In this document: positions 33,486-45,318 of the stretch, in pieces | How the letters are laid out: every line of letters begins with the position of its first letter | Numbering within the stretch: the stretch's first letter is position 1 | Assembly (NCBI GenBank): GCA_963969595.1 | Contig: OZ018415.1 | Location: forward strand, 6,510,001 to 6,574,000 | DNA: 64,000 nt | From: Neckera pumila | Lineage: Eukaryota > Streptophyta > Bryopsida > Hypnales > Neckeraceae | Direction: 5' to 3' | The notes under the pieces: model-generated | Databases searched by the model: none | The model's input: only the letters and a program-made list of their open reading frames with translations | Told to the model about the DNA's origin: nothing | Program-made: the position numbers and the translations under genes

Positions 33486-34016
33486 TGTGGTGGTTGGAGA
33501 TAGTGATGATGAAGAGATTGACGAGATGAAAATTGAGGAGGGTGCTAACGACATTCAGTAACTTAACTACCGGTTGCCTCCCACGCAACCTCCTAAGCAA
33601 CCTCACGGTGTGTCTGAGATCTTGTTGTGCATCTGTTAACAGCTCTTTGACTGTCATTAGGTTACGCTACTGGACACATAATTTAATCCAAAAGTGGTCG
33701 TTTCCATACCTATAGGAGTTGAATTTAGTTATTTAGGAAGCTTTAACATAGTTAACAGAATGTACCTGTAGAAAGAGGAAAAGGCAGCCTACATTTTTTT
33801 GAATGCTGAAGTATGTTTAGAACCGCGTACTATAATTGACTCTTAGCATCCACATTGGACGCTGTATTTTGAGTTTGGGCTCTTAGGCGGGCCAGTTAAA
33901 CACTGAACCTCACATGCACTGTATCCGAATACAAATTTTCAGCCTTTCATTCCTTGTGCAGGGATCAACCTGATAAGAAAGCGAGCAAGAAGGTCCAGAC
34001 AGTGGTGACAATATGA
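33486..34016 (+). CDS. Last two exons of an unidentified gene (3' fragment)
   Basis: Exon A (33486-33557) follows a good acceptor (cttgtgattgcag) and ends at CA|GTAACT. Exon B (33962-34016) follows ttccttgtgcag. Joining them keeps one frame: VVVGDSDDEEIDEMKIEEG, then DQPDKKASKKVQTVVTI and TGA at 34014-34016. The tail is acidic then lysine-rich, typical of the disordered C-terminus of a nuclear or ribosome-associated protein, but I recognise no family. No upstream exon is found, because the DNA before it is repeat. It may be a fragment cut off by repeat insertion, or the end of a gene with a very long intron. Confidence 0.45.
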
Positions 34017-34948
34017 TATTAAAGAGGTCTGAGCGTCTTGGTAATGTCATTTTCTATGTTGTATGAAATGCATTTTAGTGGAGTGGCGCACTCAAGAAGG
34101 TGATATTAAGAGGCCATAGTGAATTGATAGTGTCATATTCTATGGATGTATGAAATGTATATAGAGGAGTGACGCATTCACCTAAACTTGACATATCTGT
34201 AATATACTACACTAAAACAAAGGTTATGCACTGCTCTGTATTTTTTGAGACTCACATACAGTACTAGCATCAATCTATAGTTGAGAAAATTCACAGCCAC
34301 TTTGGTATATAGATAACAAATGTATTGCTATTGACTGCCACAAAGGACTGTAACACCAAATAGAACTGAGTTTCATCAATGACATAATTGGATTAGTTGC
34401 TCAACTGCTAGATCCACAAAGTTAGGACCGGAACATTTTCTTCTTATATGTATTGAGCCTTACTTTTTGAATAACATTTCATGTACAATAAATTGAATGA
34501 CTATACATGTGGCTCAACACAGTACAATGAGTCACAATCACCTCATACTTTTATACACTTAAGTTTACAAATTTCCTATTGCTGACATGTTTTGTTATGA
34601 CAAACCACAGTTTATTAAAATGAACATCAAAAAGTAACTGGTGTAACAAATCCTGCAAGTAGAGACTACTCCCTTTACTCTGGCTATAATGCTCAATACA
34701 TATAAGCTACAAACTACAAAGGATAGTACTCCCTTCACTTTGGCTATAAAAGCTCAATGCATATAAAGGATATTGCATAGCAAGTGCCAAGAATTAGGGA
34801 TGATGGATCATAAGCTATAAAAACAATACATATAGTATAGTCAAAGAACCACCAATGGTATGCAATGAGGGAAGAACATTTTTTCTCATCAAGTTTGTCT
34901 TGTGCAACTTCCCTTAGATGGATGATTGGGATTCCTTTGACGAATCCT
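34017..34948. other. Sequence between the fragment and the protease pseudogene, including its former 3'UTR
   Basis: No gene. The part from 34615 to 34948 is similar to 50453-50885 and is best read as the 3' flank and UTR of the protease. Two copies of a phrase like ctttggctataa...gctcaatacatataa (34678 and 34735) form a small internal repeat. Confidence 0.55.
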
Positions 34949-35467
34949 TTATGGTGGGGAAAGAGGCCCTCGAGTTGACACCGCACTTCCCAGACCCAGG
35001 ATATCCTCGTTGTAAACGGATATAGCCCTTTTCACCCCAAGAAGTTCCCCAAGAATTTTTGATAATCCAATACTTCTTGCCATCATCGCTTGTTCCATAA
35101 CCAACAGCTAAAACTACATGATTAGGACGTATGGTACAATCACCATTGAAAATGCCTTGCAGTTCAATAAATAATCATCTTAGGATCATTTTAAGAAATA
35201 GTACAGGGCTCAAATGTATCAAGTTACCAACATAGGCAAAGGAACAATGAAATGTAAGGATCATGCACTTCAATAGCATTTGATTGAGTGCACAAAAATA
35301 TTCCAATAAAATTCCAAGGAAAAGGAGGAAGAGATTATTGTAAACCAATCTCCTAAACATAATAAAATAATGAAATTAATGTCACAGACTTACTCCTTTA
35401 TAATGCTGTAAGCCTTTATTGATAGCATCAATAGCAACGGCGACGGGCTGCTCTGAGACCGCCTTAA

Positions 35468-36390
35468 CCCCTAAAGGACCAACATGCGTTTTTTGGCCGT
35501 ATAGAAATTTTGGGCAGGTACCTGTGACTAGAGATATCCATATTTGTGGCTGAAATTTTAATAGAAGGTGGGGGCGAGGAATATCTCCATGTATACCAAG
35601 TTTCATGACATTTCGAAATACGAGTAAAAAGTTGTGACCTAATATGTTGCTTTTTTTCGTAACTGGGCAGTTTGGGCAGATCAGAAAAAATCATTTTTTC
35701 CGGAATTTTTTTTTGAAATTGGTTCTCTACATTTATATATACTAAAAAAGCTTTGAGTCATTCCATTTCACTCAATGAGTCAAAAGTTATGAGGGTTTTT
35801 GGTTTGCAGGCAGTTATGGATTGTCTACTCTAAAAAAAACTTTAAAGTCGTTTATTTAACTCAATTTTCAATATTTTTGGAAAAAAAAGAAATCCTAGGA
35901 TGTAAATTGATTATTACAACATTACAGCCATTGGGATTGGTATTTTTAAATTCCATGATTAAAATTTTAACAATTTAGTATTTTGAATCATTTTCTACTT
36001 CTTTCTACTTACTATTTTTTTCCTATATGTCGTACAATTCCAAATGATGTGAAATTTTTCAAGCATATAGACAACTTGTTTAGGAAACTGAATTCAAAGA
36101 AGCACCACCTTTATAGGCATTTTTTCATTGAAAAGTGAGCTTGCAAAGTGCAGCTGCCCGGTTTTTCGCAGGATTGAAAAAATGGTTTTCAAGACTTTGA
36201 ATGCTTATATCTTATGATCCACACGGCGGAATTTTCTGAAATTTTTACCACATGTTTTCAAAATATCATACTACAAGATCCTACGGTTACATGTGTCAAA
36301 AATTGTTTTTTTCCAAAAATTTGGTAGTTGTATTAGAAATGGCAGTTTTGGAGCATTTTTGGTGAGAACATAGTCATGAAACTTTAGGGG
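35468..36390. mobile_element. piggyBac-like element, subfamily B (923 bp), inserted in the protease exon
   Basis: TTAA at 35464-35467 and 36391-36394; termini CCCCTAAAGGACC and AACTTTAGGGG. Removing the element with one TTAA rejoins AATCTTCTTAAGGCGGTC, whose translation NLLKAV is exactly what the protease family has there, so this is a clean insertion. Internal sequence is shared with 49587-50452 (actttgaatgcttatatctt, gatcctacggtt-type segments) and differs from subfamily A. No reading frame for a transposase. Confidence 0.9.
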
Positions 36391-36850
36391 TTAAGAAGAT
36401 TTTCTTCAACATTCCGGTCTAATCACACCGTGGACATACCATCAATTTTAACCACTGGACCAGATGGCTTCTTCTGATAACCACAATCATCATCTGAACA
36501 ATGTTAATTTAAGCATTTCTTGTTGGCAAATTGAAGAGGATTCTAACATACAAAGAATTATGCAGTATTGGGATACCATATGCAAAAGATATAAAAGCAA
36601 AAGATATAAAAGCAAAAGATACAAGCAAAAGCTACTGAGGTTTTGAATTTTAATGGTTATCATGATGATCTTAAACCAACATGAATTCTCATGTCCGTGT
36701 GGTGTGGTGTGTGTTATTCCCCACAATCAAGATATTTGTACCCAGTGTGCAAGATTTTGGAGTCTGAGGATTTAAGTAAATGGAACTTAGGTGCAATAAA
36801 ATCACTGCAAGGCATTCATTGTGGGTGGTGTTATAGTGCGTGTATGGGTA

Positions 36851-36983
36851 GAGCATCCCCACTCCAACACTGGGAAGCAACACTTCAAATGTTCTGCACC
36901 ATTGATCTTCTAAAATCTTCTAAGATCAATGGTGCAGAACATTTGAAGTGTTGCTTCCCCATGTGTTGTGACAGGAGCTCAAA
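36851..36983. repeat. Near-perfect hairpin (38-bp perfect stem) in the pseudogene intron
   Basis: 36872-36909 pairs without mismatch with 36922-36959 around a 12-nt loop. caacac (36865-36870) further pairs with gtgttg (36963-36968) after a small bulge. The outermost gagcatccccact resembles the Tourist-like termini at 5342 and 5739, so this is probably a very short Tourist-like element. A small-RNA precursor is the alternative. Confidence 0.8.
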
Positions 36984-38189
36984 CTTCCCTAGCATGGCCT
37001 ACTCACGTTAGATGCATGCATCCAAATGCAAAGTATTAACTACAGTACATCATGATGAAAGTTTGGAGCATTACGCATTGGAATGAAGTGGCGGTCTTGT
37101 ATGGATAGTCCTTCTCAGTGCGAAGACCATTGGATTTAACTTACGAATATGCCTGTTCCATTGTACCACCGCTGCATCCCCTACAGCTGCCATATGAACG
37201 ACCGTTACAGCAGTCCAGCAGCTGCTGCTCAGACAGATCTATGAGCTCGCCTTTTTTGATTTTGTGCACTCCTTCTATTGCACCAGCGGCCGCAAAAGTC
37301 CAGCAGCTTCCTGTCAATCAATCGACAAGTTGGTCACCACAGGTGGTTAGTTTTCATGCTGGAACTTTAACTTACACAAACCATGCTTGGAACCAAAACT
37401 CCAGTTCCATTCTGGGGCTGGAATGATGAATCAAAAGACTCTAAGACTCAAAAGACTCTAAAGTTCAACGCAACCAAATACCTCCGAATCACTAGAATGC
37501 CCAATCACGAGCTAGAAACACACATCTCCAAATCAGTCACGTTCTCCTCATATGATCAGCCCCTCAATGCAACTCCGAACCACAGATGGATTCATCCCAA
37601 TATGAACCAAACAACCACAGATCCATCAAGGCAACACACCGAATTGAACTCCTCCTCAAAACTTACATAATTATATATTCCCAACAACACGAAACCCTCC
37701 AAAGTAACTCATCACTCACCACATTTGCCTTGATTCTTGACCTCCGTGACAGCCCCCTCATCTCTCCAATCCACCGACTCCTTCGCCTCCACATCCGCAT
37801 ACACAAACCTGGTTGCAGCCGCGGCAGATTGCATGGGCTCCTCTTCGCCATTGTATCCCAGGTAGTTCTCCTGAAACTCGTCGTGTGTCACGTCCGTGTA
37901 GTTGTTCAGTCCCAGCTCGTACGTAAGCCCCTCCTGCTCGTTGATGCCCAGGATGTAGAGCAGATTGTCCTTGAAGATGTTGCTGCTGCTCCAGGAAGGA
38001 GCTGTAGACGCGCCCGTATTCGAGGGTCCATGCGAGGAAGGTCTGGAAGAAATCTTCGTTGGTTTGGGGTCGGGGATCTAATTGCAGCAAAGGGGAGGCT
38101 TGGAGTTGCTGCAGAGTCGAGCATGCCAGCAGAAGAAAGAGGAGGAGGGTGGTAGTGGCAGGATGATGCCCTGGTCTTACAGTCGCCAT

Positions 38190-38459
38190 GACTGTCTTGC
38201 TGAAGGCAGAGAAGGCAGAGAAGGCAGAGAAGGGACTGCGAGAGAGACTGAGATTTCGATGGAGATCGAGGTGTGCTTGGGAGAGTCGTTATGACTGCTG
38301 CGTACTTCCCTGTGTTTGGATGGCCGCTTTTGTACTGAGGAAACATGAGAGTCTGAGGCTCGGAAACATGAAGTCTGAGGCTCGGAAACGCATGAAATCC
38401 GTGAGGATGTGGGCCTGGTGTCGTCAAGGGAGTTTACCAGAAATTATTGAATGAATAGG
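38190..38459. other. Former promoter and leader region of the protease pseudogene
   Basis: It contains a short minisatellite of gaaggcaga units at about 38201-38228 and otherwise no gene. Long open frames antisense to exon 1 mirror the protease codons and are not genes. Confidence 0.45.
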
Positions 38460-39550
38460 TGCATCATTTGTTCGGACTCTTTCTGATCTTGGCATCCTTA
38501 TGGGATTAATCTTGTAGGGATGTGGCGCTCTCAAACGCCAAGCTAATCTGCCTCCCAATAATTAGATTGTTGGGTATTTAGGTGTATCCTTTGATTCTAG
38601 AATTTCCTTGAAAGTTATTTGTTGAACATGTTTAGTCTTGAGCATCCAATTGGATTACCCTTCTAAAGGATGCAACCCTATGGTGAAGGCAATCTACAAA
38701 AAATGTAAGATTCAAGATGAATACATGCATTCTTCGTTTTTGAAATTTCCTTGAAAGTCATTGGACTCTTTTAGTCCTTGGTATCCTCCTGGATTAATCT
38801 CAAAAGGACATGATTCTATCGTTGAGTTGGTGGATTTGAAAGGATCAAACTATAAGATGATTAGGTGCTTTCTTTGATTCTAAAGTTTTCTTGGAACTCA
38901 TTCATTGCCAAATTCATTTAGTGCTCACCGTCTTAGCTTGCAAGGTTGATAATTCAAGGACACAATTCTATCACCAAGTTAATTTGTCAAATATAATTAG
39001 ATTCCAAGATTAATAGGTGTGTTCTTCATTTCTACAATTTCTTTGAAAGTCATTTATCATAGAAGTTAGTGTCTTCATAGGGTTAATCTCTAAAGGATGT
39101 GACCCTATTGCCAAGGGTAGTCTTGCCCAGTCTTGCCCAAAATCTAAGATGAATAGGTGCATCCTTCTTTTCTACAAACTCCTTGAAAGTCATTCATCGA
39201 ACTTTAAAAGTCTTTGGTGTCCTTGCAGGGTTCATCTTGTCCATAGAGTGAATCTTTCTAGTTTGTCAATTTTTGAAGTATACTTATGTTACCTTTCAAC
39301 AAGTCGATTTCCTCAGTAGTTTTGCCGTTTAGTTGAGTACACTTCAGTGTGAGACACTTGCAACAAAAACAAAGCTGCAGATTCATGAGTCACAAGGTAT
39401 TCTTCATGATAACCAAAAGTTTAGCATTGCATCAAGTCCTTGGTGAAATGTTTATTGTGTTGCACCTGCTTCACAATAATCCATCCAAACTGTCCAAATA
39501 AGCACAAATTCGTTTGAGCCTCTGAACAGATATTGACAAAAGGTTGCGCT
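38460..39550. repeat. Dispersed 140-bp array and repeat R, left part
   Basis: 38460-39290 holds diverged units of the 140-bp repeat (aggtgcat, ccttgaaagtcattc, cttggtgtcct, ggttaatc). 39291-39550 is repeat R, with gtgagacacttgcaac, aaagctgcagat, tcatgagtcacaagg and gaacagatattgacaaaagg. This copy is an empty site for the miniature element found at 51592-51730. Confidence 0.7.
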
Positions 39551-40995
39551 GTCGTGTTGCAAATGCAGACATTATGTAGATTATGTATATACACACGATT
39601 TAGATAGATTTTAATATTTGTTGCATTATAAAGAAGTTGATATCATTTGAGGTGGCTTCATCTCATTCAATATTCTTCTTTGTGTTTTATTTAGATTATA
39701 CTATGTCGAACTAGAGGTTTTTTTTCTAAGTCTCAAGAAATTGGGGTTCTAGTTTTTTTTACCTCTACTAGATATATGTGGATTTTAGTTCTTTATTTCG
39801 TAAATAGAGTGGATAGAGTGAAGTTAGAGATAAGATAAGGTGAAGATAGAATGAAAAAGTAAAAGATAAAGAAATAGAGTGAAGTTAGAATGGAGATAGG
39901 TGATAAAAAAAGAGGACTTTTCATCTTCTCTCCTGTTGGGAGTTAAGAGGGGAAACCTATAGTTTTAGGAGGGAGTTTTTTTTGTGTTGTTGTGTTATGT
40001 TTTGGAGAGGAGGGTTTTTCAATGAAAATTGGAGGAGTTGTGTATTATGATGTGGTGATTGGAAGAGGTTTTTTCTTGCTTGAATTGAAGTTGTGAGTGG
40101 AGATTTGTGCTAGTTTGAGTGGAGGAAGGTCTGCTGCCTCCCAATTGAAGGGGCTGAGACTTTGACCAACCATAGAAGACGGACAAATTTTTATTTTGCA
40201 ATGAAATTTTGAGAAGTTGTAGAGAATTTTGTTAGCTTTTCAAATAGCTATCATTTGTTGTATTTTGAGCATTTATGAGTGAGTTGTGAGTGTTGAAGTG
40301 AAGGAGGGTCTGCTGCCCTCACTTTTAGAGGCCGAAACTTTGGGCAATCATAGATATTGGAGAGAGTATTTGAATGAGTTGAAATTTGGTGAAAGTATAG
40401 GAAATTGTATTAGCTTTACAAAGAGCCATCATTCATTCTATTTGGAGTTGTGGAGCATTGGTGGCGTTCATTCAAAGTTTAGCTTTGAAATTGAAGTTGG
40501 AGTGAAGATTTGAAGTTGGAGTTGGAAGAGAATTTGTGTGTTGTGGCTTGTGGCTTGTCTTTTATTGTAAACTTTTGTTGTTGCGGGCGGCTTGGGTTAA
40601 ACCAATGCTTAGCCTCGTTTTGTGTTTGTGGAGACGGTGGGATTTAATCACCCACATGGTTGAATCTGTTTGTTTTCACGGTGAAAGCTAAAGCCTAGTT
40701 AGAGCTGGTCACCAAGAGTTTGAATTTTAGGAGCCCATCATCCGGATGGCATCTCGTGTTATGCTGTCCTGTTTTACCCGTCTGAGGTCCATGGTTCTTA
40801 TTATCTATCTAACCGAATCCTGACCCATTTAGAGCCAATACAGGATAGGCCAACAGGGAGGAGTTTGAAGGCTGAAGAACGAAGAGAAGATTGAAGACTA
40901 GAAGACTTGAAGATTATTTGAAGTCAATGACTAACTAGTGCCAGTTGCAGCCAGATACTTTGCGTATTCCCAAAGCGTGCTCCTCTCAACACGAC
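39551..40995. mobile_element. 1445-bp insertion in repeat R with GTCGTGTTG terminal inverted repeats
   Basis: GTCGTGTTG at 39551-39559 and CAACACGAC at 40987-40995 are perfect inverted repeats. Repeat R is continuous across the outside (tgacaaaaggttgcgct before, cttctatgcagtc after) when compared with 32698-32730 and 51870-51910. The interior is purine-rich at about 39835-39920, with an internal duplication at 40100/40300 (ggtctgctgcc...tcatagat-type). No transposase frame is seen. The superfamily is uncertain. Confidence 0.55.
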
Positions 40996-41800
40996 AACGC
41001 TTCTATGCAGTCAAAAGGCTACATCGCAGGCATGGAAGGTACTTGCACAGACAATCTTTCCACTTAAAATACATGAGTATATTTACTTCTAAGGTATACT
41101 CGATTAGCACAATCATCCCACATATAGCACGTGAACATAGTTACTACTATACCCGGCTATCGAGGTTAGCATTTTATGCCAAATAGTTTAATTTTCAGTT
41201 GAAAGAAAGAAGTTTGATATAGTGAGGAGCAAATCTGAGTATGGATTTGAAACATTTTCATTCAAATAACCATACCATATAAGCATTAATGGGCACAGTC
41301 CAAAAGTAGATGTAAGAAAGTTGTAGTATGTGATATATAACACATTTCTATGGATGTTTGAAGAAAATATTAGTTGTGATTTGAATGAAAATTATTTTCA
41401 AAGTTAGCTAGGTCTAAGTCTCGATTTTGTGTGTCATAATTTAGAATGACTTTATATTTTGTCAATCTTTTCTTAGAACTCAAAAAGGAAATTTTTACCT
41501 TAACATGCTAGTATCCATTTCAAACTATTGTATACAAAAATTGAAAGAAGTTGATATTTATAGAATTTTAAATATTTACAATGTCACAAATATGCAAATG
41601 GTTTTGGTCCTTACAATATTTGAATATTTTTTTGGAATCAAGAGCATGGAACTGCATTAGCTGTTGTAGAGAGAGTATAGGTTGCAACATAAACCCTTGT
41701 AACATCTTAATGTTATTGCATTTGAAATATTTGTTGAATAGAACAATGAATTCAATTCCTTGGGAAGTCACTTAGTATGCATATTAGAAACCACGTGAGA
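40996..41800. repeat. Repeat R, right part
   Basis: It resumes with cttctatgcagtcaaaagg and continues through acaatcatcccacatatag, ttgaaagaaagaagtttgat, acaatatttgaatattt and atgttattgcatttgaaat. It is collinear with 47560-48260, 52424-52812 and the inverted pair at 55490-56530. Confidence 0.7.
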
Positions 41801-43639
41801 TCTGAGATAGGATATTGTATATTTATTGTACCTAAAATTTTAAAAAACACTGTATCTACTATAGAGTGTGTAGAATTACATATAGGGTATTATAACTAAT
41901 ATAGGGTTAAGTTTAATACATGTGTTTAGGTTTAACACAGGAAAAATATAGGAGGGCAATAATATGTGGGGAAAAATAATTTTGTAGAATAGGTATTAAA
42001 TGTCCTTAAAGAAGAGATGGAAGAAAAATGACACATTATTTGTCCCAAATTATCCATAAACCTTGGATGAAGGGCTCTAATTGCTTCAAAAGCTATCTGT
42101 AAAGACTCCAAATTTTTGGTATTTTAATGAACTGTTTAGCTATCTCCTTGAATAACTATTGTAGGATAGATGTTATTTTGTGGAAGTGGACTCATTTGCA
42201 CTCATTTGTAGTTTGACTAAGACTATTAGTGCGTTTATTAGTGCACTTGTACTTTTTGTATAATGTATATACAAATGGTAGATGTTGCCTGGTTTGTCTA
42301 TGCTTGTTAATTACATTGTAATATAATGTCATCTTTTCTTTGTTGAATACTTGCAGTCATTGAATTCATTAAAATATATTAGAAATGATTTATAATAAGT
42401 TGTTGGATACAACTAGAGTGCATTATTGTTTATAATTTTTGAATGTATTTGTTTGGTTATAGTACATTTGCTCAAACATATTGTACTTAGTTTTTAGTAT
42501 CCATAAAAAAATGCTTTGAAGAGAAGGTACAAAAGAATAAAGATTAAAAAGATTAAAATAAAAATAGTAGGAAAAAAAATCATACAACACCTATTAGTTC
42601 TAATTTTTAAATTTAATATAGGGGCCAAAAAGTTGCATTATAAATAATATAGGTGCTATAGTAAACAGCATTTTATAATTATTTTTAACAATAGGGTTGA
42701 TTAAACTATGAAGTATTAGGTAAATAGTCCTCTATAAAATATTCCCCAATCTCAAGTATATACTAAATCTCTAAGCTAGTGACCTTCCAAAGGTTCAACT
42801 TATAATTTAGAGATGTATGATGCAATTTTAGGTTCTAATTTTTTGTACAAAGACTAGATTTTAGAATTCACATAATTGATTCAAATAAACCCATATAGTT
42901 TAGAATTCACAAAATTAATTGAAATTTTGTTATAGTTTAATTGAAAATGACAATTTAATGATGAACAATTCAAATTTAGAAGTCAGGGTTGCTAAAGTAT
43001 GAGCAAGGAGCAAAGAGCAATGAGCAGTAAACAATGACCGTTTTTAGAAAATCTTGTGAAAAATTTAATACTTTTCACCATAAGAAGCCTATATCTGTGG
43101 TTTAGGATAAATACTTATAGCTATAAATGATTCTAAGAGGATGAATGGAGATGAATGGATTTAGATGAATTTTTGTAGTTGAATGGATGAGATGGATGAA
43201 ATTCATTTGCACATCACCACCATGGTAGTACCTTTCAGGTTGTGGGAGAAGACATGCAATCATTCTTGGCCCTTTTTACAACATTTGAATGCAAAAAAAC
43301 TACTTGAAATTAAACTTCTTTAAGCAATAGATTGATTTTTTGGAAAATTTTATTTTGGAAAATTTTTGACATTATTTTTTTGGATTGACATCACTACTTA
43401 TGACTTTAACATGTTTATTTTTTGTAAAAAATGTCTTAGTGAGTATTCAAGTCTAAACACTTGTCGCTCAATGCTCATTATTCCCTGCTCAAAATCTAAT
43501 TTCGTTGCTTAGAAGTTAGTAGTAATAAGCTACCATTAGTTTATTACCCGCCTCCAATGCCTACCTATTACAATGGAAGCTTCACGGTGGGATCACAAGT
43601 TGAAGTCAACTATTATTCACAATGTCTGTTCTTGAACAT
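41801..43639. other. Non-coding, very AT-rich
   Basis: No gene or recognised transposon end; no open frame longer than chance. Confidence 0.5.
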
Positions 43640-45318
43640 GTTTGTATAGTGGTGTACCAATCAAAATGGCGTTTTTGAATTTGCAGTGAAAGAAATTTCA
43701 GTATTATCAACTTTGACAACCTCCCAAGATTTTTACCATAAGATTATTATCACAACATCATTTTTATGTTAATAACACATTTACCAAATTTCAAGGCCAA
43801 AAAGTTCACCAAAAAGAGATATTCAAAATGTACCAACATATGTAGCTGTGAAATTTTTTTCATTGCTGCCAATACTAACAGCCTCTTCAGGATTGAGTTT
43901 TTTTTTTTTTGATGTTTTTTTTTTTTTTTCAATAATCATCTGTATGTTAATAACATGTGTGCCAAATTTCAAATTCAAAAGATATATAAAAAAAAGGTAT
44001 TTGAAATTTATCAAGATGTGTAGTTGTGAGAAACAATTCCACTATTTGCAAACTTTGACACCCAAGAACAACTTAACAAATTTGGACTTTCCAAAGTCTT
44101 GAATAACATCAAATCTACATTTGAATGATGAAATCATTATGAATATATAGTCCAAATGTAAATTTTTGAATTGAAATGGATCAAAATCATTATTTTGGAT
44201 TAAATAGTTTTAAAGGAAATAAAAAAATAGACAAGTATCAGCTATTAGCCAATACATTTTCAATTATAGGAATTTGTCCATAATTCTTGGATAAGTTCAA
44301 AATTACTTAAATTGGTCTTACCCTTCCAAGGGCTAAAAAATTGCTTATTTATCATGAACTTTTTTTGGCAAAATCATCTCTATATCAATAACATGTGTGC
44401 TAAATTTCAGGTCAATAGATTCACACTCAAAATGATATTTGATATCTACCAATATGTGTAGTTGTGAGAAAAATTTCACTATTGCCAACTTTGACACTAT
44501 CCCAAGGGCTGAGAAAAAAACATTTTACCATGAATTTTTTTTTTTCTTTTGATGTTTTTTTTTCCAGTAATCATCTCTATATTGATAACATGTGTGTCAA
44601 ATTCCAAGTTCAAAAGATTCACATAAAAAAAGTATTCTAATTCTACCAAAATGGGTAGTTGTGAGAATGATTTTTTACATCCATGTGAAGTTCTAACCAT
44701 AAAATGACACTATCCCAAGGGCTGAAAAAATTATTCTTACAACTACACATTTGGGTAGAATAAGAATTTATTTTTTTGTGTAAATATTTTGAACTTAAAA
44801 TTTGGCGCACATGTTATTAATAAAGGAATGATCTTGCCAAAAAGAATTCATGATAAATAAACAATTTTCCAGCACTGGGAAAGGTGTCAAAGTTGGCAAT
44901 AGTGAAATTGTTCCTCGCAACTACACATGTTGGTAAATTTCAAATAGTTTTTTTTTTATAAATCTTTTGAACTTGAAATTTGGCACACATGCTATCAACA
45001 TAGAGATGATCTTTGGAAAAAAAATTCATGGCAAGAAAAGGTTTCAATCCTTGAGAGGCTGTCAGCATTAGCAGCTGTAAAATTTTTTTCACAGCTACAC
45101 ATATTGGTAGATTTTGAATATCGTTTTTTTGGTGAATTTTTGGCCTTGAAATTTGGTACACGTGTAATTAACATAAAGATAATGTTGTGACAAAATTTCA
45201 TGGTAAAATACCAATTTTTCAGCTCTCGGGAGGCTGTCAAAGTTGGCAGCACTGAAATTTCTTTCACTACAAATTCAAAAACGCCATTTTGATTGATACC
45301 CCACTGTACAAGTAAATG
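43640..45318. mobile_element. Foldback-like element with arms of tandem roughly 175-bp repeats
   Basis: The outer ends are long inverted repeats: atcaaaatggcgtttttgaa at 43663 against ttcaaaaacgccattttgat at about 45276, continuing inward for several hundred bp. Each arm is built of diverged units with a common core: taataacatgtgtgccaaat, caaaag, tcaaaatctacca-type, tgtgtagctgtgaaa and ctttgaca phrases. Units lie forward at about 43750, 43925, 44375 and 44570, and reversed at about 44750, 44950 and 45130. This is the architecture of foldback transposons, or of Mutator-like elements with long inverted repeats. Lysine-rich short open frames inside come from poly-A/T runs. No transposase. Confidence 0.75.

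Larger units (their letters stand above)
34949..38189 (-). pseudogene. Papain-like cysteine protease (C1A) pseudogene with a transposon in an exon
   Basis: Exon 1 (38189-37720) encodes a signal peptide (MATVRPGHHPATTTLLLFLL), a propeptide (LEYGRVYSSFLEQQQ, then after a frameshift near 37985 IFKDNLLYILGINEQEGL, NNYTDVTHDEFQENYLG) and the mature start SVDWRDEGAVTEVKNQGKC. Its donor G|GTGAGT joins the acceptor before 37310, giving CGSCWTF with the catalytic Cys. Exon 2 continues [12 protein letters not shown] and [11 protein letters not shown], then TAA (37143-37141), then VKSNGLRTEKDYPY. Exon 3 starts at about 36493 with CGYQKKPSGPVVKIDGM, has a TGA at 36425-36423, then NVEENLL. A 923-bp TTAA element separates this from KAVSEQPVAVAIDA. 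The last exon (35155-34949) supplies the catalytic His ([12 protein letters not shown]), the catalytic Asn (KNSWG) and a stop. The intron before it is out of frame by one base at the donor. A vacuolar or secreted protease is expected from the family; here it is inactive. Confidence 0.88.

Noticed and set aside
37586..38155. 189-codon plus-strand open frame
   Set aside because: It is antisense to exon 1 of the protease pseudogene, whose sense-strand motifs are clear.
38460..41800. LTR retrotransposon
   Set aside because: I looked for paired long direct repeats with TG...CA ends, a primer-binding site and gag/pol frames, and saw none; the similarity is to dispersed repeat R copies.
43750..44014. 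Lysine-rich small proteins
   Set aside because: Produced by poly-A/T tracts within the foldback-like arms, and not conserved between units.
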